A DNA stretch of 64,000 bases, from the NCBI GenBank assembly GCA_950022655.1, contig OX465587.1, positions 25,857,716 through 25,921,715 on the forward strand. The letters run 5' to 3'. The DNA is from Alentia gelatinosa (Eukaryota; Annelida; Polychaeta; Phyllodocida; Polynoidae). The position numbers were made by a program, and so were the translations under genes. This document shows, piece after piece, positions 42,001 through 51,000 of this stretch; within the stretch, counting starts at the first letter, position 1, and each line of letters opens with the position of its first letter. The notes beneath the pieces were generated by a model, which was not told the origin of the DNA, searched no databases, and worked only from the letters and a program-made list of their open reading frames with translations.

Positions 42001-45000
42001 CCATGGTGAGATATCATTTCGTCCAACCGATTTTCAATTACAAGTACATCGTGTTTTGGAAAATGTGAGTGGTAGGGTGGACAAGCTGAGGTTTTATCTA
42101 CAATACTAATTCCCCCTTCCAAGCCATAAGATGGCCTGCCAATACCAAAAGATTCATATGATACCAAATCAAGTTTCTGTCTATATTCTTGGTTTGTTAT
42201 GATTTTTTTTTTTTCACCCTTGGCAAGAATTGACACAGGTGATCTTGGTATTCTAAAGGGCACCAAAGACATCTCCCCAAGGATTACTACGAATTACAGA
42301 AGGACTTAACTTTAGCAGTGACTACTAATCCTGGTAGGATCTCAGTTCTGGGGTTAATTAAATGTCCCCGGCTGCACGCGAGGTGGAGTCCGGAGATGGC
42401 TGTCGGCAGAAACGCCCGTCTGCAGCGATAGCAAGGCGATAAGGCCAGGAGGTGCTGCGAGCTGGCCATAAATCACACCCGCCCTTACCAAACAAATACA
42501 CAAGGAGGAAAAGTCGGCCAACACCAGGTAATAATACAGGTATTCCATGCAACATACATATGATGCCCGCCCTGACACATGGAGTGCTAAATATATCTAT
42601 ATATTTAATATTATTTATATTACGTTTTACTATGTTTTATTACGGTTGATCCAACAGCGAGAACCGATCTTTCCTATTAGGACATACACACGAATGCATT
42701 CATGTACCTTTCCTACATTAATAAAGTGTTGCCAGCTGGGATCAGAAAAAAATGTGGAAATGTTTCTTCTGTAGAATTTGCAGTTGTCAGCATGGAAAAT
42801 ACATCGGTTACTGCCACAGTGTCGGGCTGAATGTCTTTGGGGAGGCAGACTCAAATCTCTCTTTCATTGACGAGAGTGAGGTTCAAACAATGAAAAACAA
42901 TTTTATATACTGAAAATAAAACGAGTATCTCCATTGAAAAGTGGAACGCTGCCATCTCTGTTAAGATGTCCTTCTAGCAGGAGGTAGAGATATTTAGCCT
43001 CGTTATGTTTATATCTGGCAAACTACGGTATACCCAACCTAATACTTCCTGGCTAAGTATCGTCCGAGTTAAGCCTATAACAAGCCAATGGCTTTCACTA
43101 TCCTCCAAAAACCTGCTGTTCTCACTGATCAGATTAATTTCAATATGCTGCGATTACCAACTGCATTCTAAATAATTGGATTTAAAAAAAGCTATGTCTG
43201 GCGGTAGATCTATATCATTGACCCTGAGTAAATATTGGTCATTGTGACTGGGACACGGAGCGGCTTCTGTGGGAGGCACTGCAAGCCTTATTAATAATAA
43301 ACACAGGCCGCAGACACGAGAAACCGACGATCCTGCAGCATGCCGTGCTAGACGGACCACTGTCTTCAGGGTGCCCATGCAGATTTTATTTTCAAATTCC
43401 CTGTGTTTTCCCTGTCTCCACAGGAATCTCTCTGTCAAAATTGGATAACCATCTTGCCAGTTTGGCATGATGGTTTTTTTTTGCTTTAGAATCATGTCCC
43501 ACAGCATTCTTAGTAGACTTCTTTTATGTCTAAAAGTGTATCTTTTACTGCACAGGATTTCAGTCATTCTCTACATGTTATATGCAGAGTATTTTGTCAA
43601 GAGATTTGATAGTTTACCTGAGTTGGTGAAGATTTCTTCCCGATGTTTTCCCATATGATATTAACATTCGATTGCACGTTCAATAAAAATTAGATTCAGT
43701 ACAAGCCCTAAAGAAAGATACAATAACTCAGTCTCAATAAGCTACATAGATGTGTACAAGTATACATGCACACATATGTATGTATGCCTTTTAGCGTAAG
43801 GTTCGGCCCATTTTCAAGTCAATAATCAATATACAAAAAGTACATTTGAATTATCGATATAGTGTCTGGACGGCTGGCCAGTCTACGCGGCTGGGCGACG
43901 CCCTGAAGGCTGGAGGCAGGCCGTGTATTGATCCGGCCATAAGTATTAGGCGCTCCACGGTCCCCGCACAGACCGGCTTTCTGTTCTAAGCTTAGACACC
44001 CATCTCTAACCCTGAACTATCAAAGAATTACTCATGTACTATCTTTAACAAATCAGAATGACTCTTACCTATTTATAAATACATAATGTATATAACCTCT
44101 GGACAATTCTAAACGTCCTAAATGTGTATTATTTCAGGGACACATTGGTATTTTCCATATACATTATATATCCACAGCATCTAGGTTGAAAATCATAAGG
44201 GGATGTGGCTGCTGTAGTTCATGGGTATTGGTGATGGGAGACTGAGTGTATAAACTGCCACGTCTAGACACGTCTAACTTACTTAGTGTCTGTCACGAGG
44301 CTGGTTAAACGTAATTCCCAACACGGTAGGAAGGCGGGGTGTGTATTTATTCAATATTTCTACGTTTATAATGCAACACATAGCGTAGAGTAGCCTGGAA
44401 GATCTCATACACCAGAGACTACGCTACGATGTCGACAGGACAAATGCAGAATCTACATAAATATATTTTTTTTAATTGCTGGACTTTATTAGGGATCAAG
44501 TACAGACACAGATCACCGGTCTAGAGACGGGTCTTCCGTTCGGGTCTTCTTAATCAATGGCGACACAGTGTTGACATAGATAGCTTATCTAACAAAGAAA
44601 TATATTTCTCTTCTCTTAGGTCAAACTACCGTGATAAACAATTACAGGCACCACCTTGAGGATAAAGTTAGTAATACAAATGTTATAACAACTTTCTTTA
44701 TGTGTATGTTTAAGCTGTAATGCCTCTTGATTTGATAATGCTACACAAATACTGTGATCAATATCTGATTAACCCGTTTTAATCAGCCAGCCCATAAGCC
44801 ATGAGCTCAGGGATATTATTTTCACGTTATAAAGGGAAAAGAAACAGATTAAACGAAAACACGGACTAGTCATTACTAAGACCTTGCCTGTTTGTGACTT
44901 TTTTCAAAATACACGGCCTGTTAGTAATTACACTACTAATTAGCTCCTTTTAATATCCGGTCATAGAATTTTCTGCATCCAAGCGGCCTGTATAGCCTGA

Positions 45001-48000
45001 TATACTCATACATCACATATTAACTTGTTAAGTAGATCTGATCCAAATGTCGTGGGGTTCAATAATCTTCTTAAAATTTGTGACCAATTCTCAATAACAC
45101 TTATCATATCCTTGTCCTGAAGATTTACATCCTGTAACACATTCACTAACCAATATCGAACAGAGGACATTTAGTTTTATTTTATTACTATTTCTTTAAA
45201 AGATTTTATTGACGTTAAAGTTTACACATCGTTGGTGGTTTTCAATCCGTACATCATGCAATAATTTGTAGTTTCCATCGTCATAAAGATTGATATGTTT
45301 TACTTTTATTACATAGACGGAGAACAGGTGGAGTTATAGTATTGTTGAGTTGGCAAATACGTTCTCAATGAATATACTCGGTGGTAGACTTCCAACGATA
45401 AACTTATTAGAGAGGCTAATATAATCATCATCACAAACGACCTAAGTATAAGTTAAGTTTCCATAAATTGTATTTTATCGAGATTATCACTGAAGCTTAT
45501 ATTTATGTGAATGCATATATACACATTACCTTTATATATCAAAAGTAAATACATCGTCTATGACAATATTTATGAATACATCAGACATGTCAGGTTTTGT
45601 TTATGTTATAACCGAGTGATGTTTTTGTCTTAGAATAATCCCATTTGAGGAATAATCATGATTTATACGACGAAGCAAAAAGCACTTCTAATCTCACCCT
45701 TTGAAAAAAAAGGAGAAATAATCATGAATTGGTTACACATGACTACAGTCTAAAATCTTGCCATATCATTAATCCACGTGAGATAAGGGACAGTAAAGAC
45801 GTCACCCTTCACCGATTGGCATTTACCACCGTACCATTCTCAAGGCCTACATTCCCAAAGCCTGACTAATGCTATACTAATGATATCACCTGTGATAAGC
45901 TCATGTCGTAAGGCCAGATAAAAATATAAAGGGTACCTTCGCGATTACATGACAGGCTTTGGAGTGACTAGCACGGCAGACATATTAACGCGACCATACA
46001 GCATGTATGTAGCCGTATATATGCACTGGGGTTTGTCGGTGTTGAGTACATACTAACCCAACGTACGGCACGGTATGTTAACTATGCAGCCCCGCGACCC
46101 GCGGTCCCCGACTGCCCGCTCCGGTCGGGATCTAATCTGGTCGGGATCCCAGTGGACTGATGCCGACTGGCCGACATTCTCAGCGTGGCTTCTGTTCACC
46201 GTCATCGGCCGCGCGCTCAAAGTACAGCGCGCTGAATGGGACTCCACAGGAGAAGCGGGGTGGTGGATATCGTCCACATCTTCCTCGTCTGTGCGTCTCC
46301 ACCAACAGGATGGTCCCTATAAACCGTGCACTTTGTGGCTGTACGTTAATGGTAGGGTGGGTGAGTGAGGAGTAGGTAGGGTTAGAGTGCCCTTCAACAC
46401 AGACATTGTGCTGAGAGTGTACCACGAACGGGTCGGGGTCTTTTTAAAACTGCTCTGTCATTAAAGGATTCACAAAAGAAGTTCCCATGTAAAAGTACCT
46501 ATTTAGGGAGCACTGTCTGTACAAGTGAAATAAGTCCGTAATTAAATGAATTAATTGTTGGCATCAGCCATCTGTGTGTGAGCATGGAAAAGCGGTCAGT
46601 CATGAGAAGTCTAGTCATACTTGTTTCATACATTCTGTTTATCTATGATAAACAAAAGCACTAAAAAACCTACTTGTGTGAATGTGAAACCGCCAACAAT
46701 AGCGAAGTTTGTCTCAAATTAAAAATGTAAATAGCAGTCGTCCGAGTTCATTTTCGTCTGTACTTTGCGATATCTATTTTGGTCAGGAAGGTCGAGGGGC
46801 GTCTACTAACAGACAATGTCGTATTTTGTGGCGAACCAAGAGGGAAACGGCCAATGCCTCATTTCCCAGCCCCTCCCAACAGACGTATTGTATTGTATGA
46901 CTGCAAGCCTCACCCAGCAGGTTATCAACCTTTCGCCCTTGGGCAATACGGAAAGCCTGCTGGGATTGCCAAAAATAGCTGTAGAAGATGGACCACGCAA
47001 CGTACATTAACAATTCTTATTTATGTCGAGATCTCTGTATAAATTCATCTTCACTATGACCAGAAGGCTCGTGTAGTACTGACGAGAGTTAATTTAGCTG
47101 CATTTGTTGAACCCATGGTCATCTCATATGGAGGTTTGAAGTCTAACCAACAACTGTGGGAGCGTTATTTCATATCCCATTAAAAACATGGCACTCATGG
47201 AATGAACCTCTTTAAGATAACCATATACCACTTGGTATGGGATAAGCTCAATAAGTTTTATCTTAAATAGGACAGGGGAAATATCCACTATCAATTCTTG
47301 TTCATGCATGTGAAAAATGAATAATTATAATGTACAAGGAAAGTCGTCTCTGCAATGGTGTCACAACACCCATTGTCAGTCGAGGAAGACATCCTGTTTA
47401 TCAGAGCCGTTTGACAAAACTCCATGAAGTCAAATGACTCATCAACTACCATGTTACATTTTCACACGTGGGAATGTCGCCAGGTTTGCCCCGGGCCGGG
47501 GAGCTAGGGAGTGAACGACCACAAAACGGGTCAGAGAACTGGGGCCAGAGAGTGCAGGTGAGTGCAGGTGAGCGTACGCCTTGATGTGGTCGGCAGTCAG
47601 ACAACGCAGGAATTACCGACCCGAACAAGGTACATTCCGAACCAGCAGTAGATGGCAGAGCAACAACCACATGTATCTCACACGTTGTCTACCCGATAAT
47701 ATTACTATCACTATAAAATCATGAATACGAGACACGTTAACATGGACCTGGTGATCATTAGATCCTAGTAATTGGTTTGGGTAATATTACCATACCAGCA
47801 TACTCTACAGAGTATGCTGGGATGAAAAAAACATACTTAAACACTCCGAAGCTGCAGTGTGTATAGGCTATACAAACTTTTGAGTACAATTTCATAAATA
47901 AAACACAGTATGGCCCATAATCCCACCAAGCTGAATACGTTTTACTATGATACACAATTTCAAATTCATTGATTTACAGTTCAGCTTGCAGTGGCACCCA

Positions 48001-51000
48001 GGTTGAATTCTCATGTGGGACAAACTGAAGGTACCCCCAGACATGTACTTCAGGTTGTGACGTCACTATGTCAACCTGTCCACTGTGGGGCGTGATAACA
48101 AACCCTGGTGTATGAGTTGCAAAGAGGAGCATGACAACACACCATGTGAAGGAGTGAGGGCTCTTTCGCCTGAAACCCGTACACCTTCTCAGCAGGAGAG
48201 GGTGACCTGACGTCTGACCTTCGCCTCTCACCCCTGACCTGCCAGTCACAAATCGCCACCCTGGAGTATGCGAGTGGTGTTCTGCGAGTGGATAAAAAAG
48301 ACCTGGCTGTGTATACACACTGAGGTACCCCTGCACCTGTGTATTATATTCAAGTTGTTTATTCACTGGTGTGAAGCAAGTGGGTCAGGTGAATAAAAGG
48401 CTTTCTATGTATGGAGTTTCTGAAATATTTTGATGAAGCAGTTCGGAACGATGGTTATGGTTAAAGTACCACACAGTACAGCTTCAGAATACCGTGCTGT
48501 GCGATTACGTGGCTATCCTGGCAGAGGTACATGGTTCACTTTCCACGATTCGGTATAACCAAATAGTATCAAGCAATGAACACATAGATGGCAATTGGCC
48601 TACGTTCTGATTTTGAAGGACTGCCAAGTAGGGCCAGGGATTATTCGGAATTCCATAATTAGTTTTTTTTCTCAGTTGGAACAGTAGCACATGAGATAAC
48701 AAGGGGCACAAAAAATCACCAATCACTGCAACTCTAGAAAACATAATTGGTTAGATGAAATTAGAAACCAACTTCGAGTCGTTGTGATTAGGCTACTTCC
48801 ATGATGGGAACAAAAAACACGTATGAAAAATATCTTCATTAAAACTTTGGCAACTGTGGCATAGCCTATATTTCAGGTCGCAGTACTAGGAATGGATTTT
48901 ATCTAAATTTCTACGAGCGGTGTTGGAAAGTATTTATTAGTACGAACCATGTGGCTGACATAGCGTGAAAAATAATGTTTTCGGTCGGTAAAGCCATAAA
49001 TGTCAAAACGGTGACATGGCACCTAATTGCCTCCAGCGATTCATCGTCAAAGCGTGATTAACAAAGCCTCTGCCTTTAGGTATTTGCACATAAATAACAT
49101 ATAACAGATCTATAAATCTCCAGATTTAATTTGAAGCTGTCAAAAACATGAACCCGACAACCCAACTTTAATCCCCGCTACTGTAGTCAACAATACCATA
49201 TCGGGTCCTGTCCTAAAGTGACTGGGTTCGGTGACGTTTCTGGAACGGATGAGCCCAGAACTAGAAACTGGGGAATGCATGTTGTCAAGGTTCAGCTGTG
49301 CCGCGCTTGAAGCGGATAGGAAACTCAAGTGGCGGCCGGGCAAGGCTGAGGTCACTGGGCCAGTGCTCACGGTTCTGTTGAGAAAAACTCGCCATGTCAA
49401 TATCAGATCTAGACTCCTAGTGAGGTAGTTGGCCGCATCCACTGAGCCGTCGGCGGGGAGAGAGGCTGAGTCCCACAGTCGTGTGATAGGATGCCGACTT
49501 TTTACTTCACCTCTCTGTTTGCTAGAAGTTGGAGAAACAGAGAACACAATGGCTGCTGTGTGTGGAGAACACGAAGGCATTAACTACCATCCTTGTCAGT
49601 GAATCCGGTCCACCCTCAGTGGCTCACAGCATCACAGGCCGATCCGTCTTGATCCTCACACTAACTACATGTGACTGTTGGCGGATCACAGACGGCGGGG
49701 CATGGCGCAGTAGGCCAGTGTCATACATTCCAACCCTGCTCCATCCCTCCTACCGAGGCCGGGATACTGGGCCAGTAGGCCGACCACAAGGCGGGAACGT
49801 CGGCTGTTTTGGGGGCGGGGATCAGGGGATAGTGACATCTGCCGTTAACTCATAACGCAAGGTGCCTCCTCCCGACTCTTCAAGTGTGCAGATCTTGGAA
49901 AGGCTCCAGCCACAGGAACAACCCGAGCCAAACTTGAGACCTGAGGCAAACCACTTAGAGAGGGAATATTGGGCTGAACACAATACCTTAAACAAGAGGA
50001 TTTCCAGCCTTAGACTTAATTATTTTTCATAATACATGTAAAATGAATGTAGAATAAGACTTAGATATTTTCAAAGAATGATATCCGGGATCTGACAACG
50101 TTCTTAATTTTCCCATGGGTTACATTCCTGACCAACAGTAATAATACTAATCCTGGTAACCAATTAACCTGTCAGCTAAATGGATAGCAAAGTAAATACT
50201 TTTAATTAGGTTGACACACTTTATAATTGTCACAAAACTGGTCCTTCCATTGACACGTGCAACAGCCAAGGGTACTTCTTAATGTTAGAGGATTAAATGA
50301 GGACACGATTAAAATAGACAACACTTCTAAACTGACATAGAAAAAGGAAGGAATCTCTTCCAAGCTAGCCTGGAGTACGACCTAGGAAGTCGGGTTGTGA
50401 GCGCTGGGTACGAGTTTTATGACGACAGGTGTAGCCTAGCACCTGGTAGGGACAAACCTCTACTTGTCTCCACTGGAGTCCATCGAGAGCTGACACCTAT
50501 GCTCCTACTTGGTTCCTGGGGACAGCCGAGCACGTCGCCTCGCGTCCCCGCAAGGCAGCGCCGCAAATATCGCAGCTGGGTCTACGTCAACGGGCATCAG
50601 TTACTGCCTCAGGCTAGTCTCGTAACAGGTGCCTGTGTATGTGCTAGGGACGGACGATTTTCTGTGTTTGCCTTTAACCTTATGAGTGTATAAGTGAGCC
50701 GCTTCACAGTTTCCGTTCTATCACGAGGCACGACCAAGTCGTAAATATGTCATGCTTCGTCAGATAGGTAAATGACATATAGTTAAATGGCAAAACAAAC
50801 AACCCCTAATTATAAGTATATTATTATCATCTTACTTATATCAAAGGAACACAAAAGAAAATTGTTAGCGTAATTTAAGATATTATTATTACAAAGGAAA
50901 TTACAGGATACATATAAATTACAACGCCTAATTCCTGTTTCCTGGTCTTTATTTGTTTTCTAGACATTCGTGTGATTTTATCCAAAACATAAAGAGCATG

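Larger units (their letters stand above)
31041..46070. other. Giant LIS1 intron, central part (31-46 kb)
   Basis: Four copies of the second dispersed repeat lie here (34130-34342, 35910-36016, 36838-36953, 42728-42962), plus C or G runs at 33408, 34398, 37405, 37792 and 40387. GC-rich or homeodomain-site-rich segments at 31600-31860, 34920-35110, 37030-37290, 39545-39720, 42360-42490 and 43865-43985 stand out against AT-rich surroundings. No exon with known homology is seen. Confidence 0.75.

Noticed and set aside
43154..43567. 137-codon open frame on the minus strand
   Set aside because: Composition looks mixed, with no recognisable motif, and nothing around it suggests exons of a gene.
46075..46425. 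Overlapping open frames on both strands in a GC-rich block
   Set aside because: Both strands are open over the same bases, as expected from high GC, and neither has a family signature.
49140..49580. 147-codon open frame on the minus strand in a GC-rich block
   Set aside because: No domain, no splice-compatible context and no ATG with good context; GC-rich DNA has few stops. Antisense frames are also open here.
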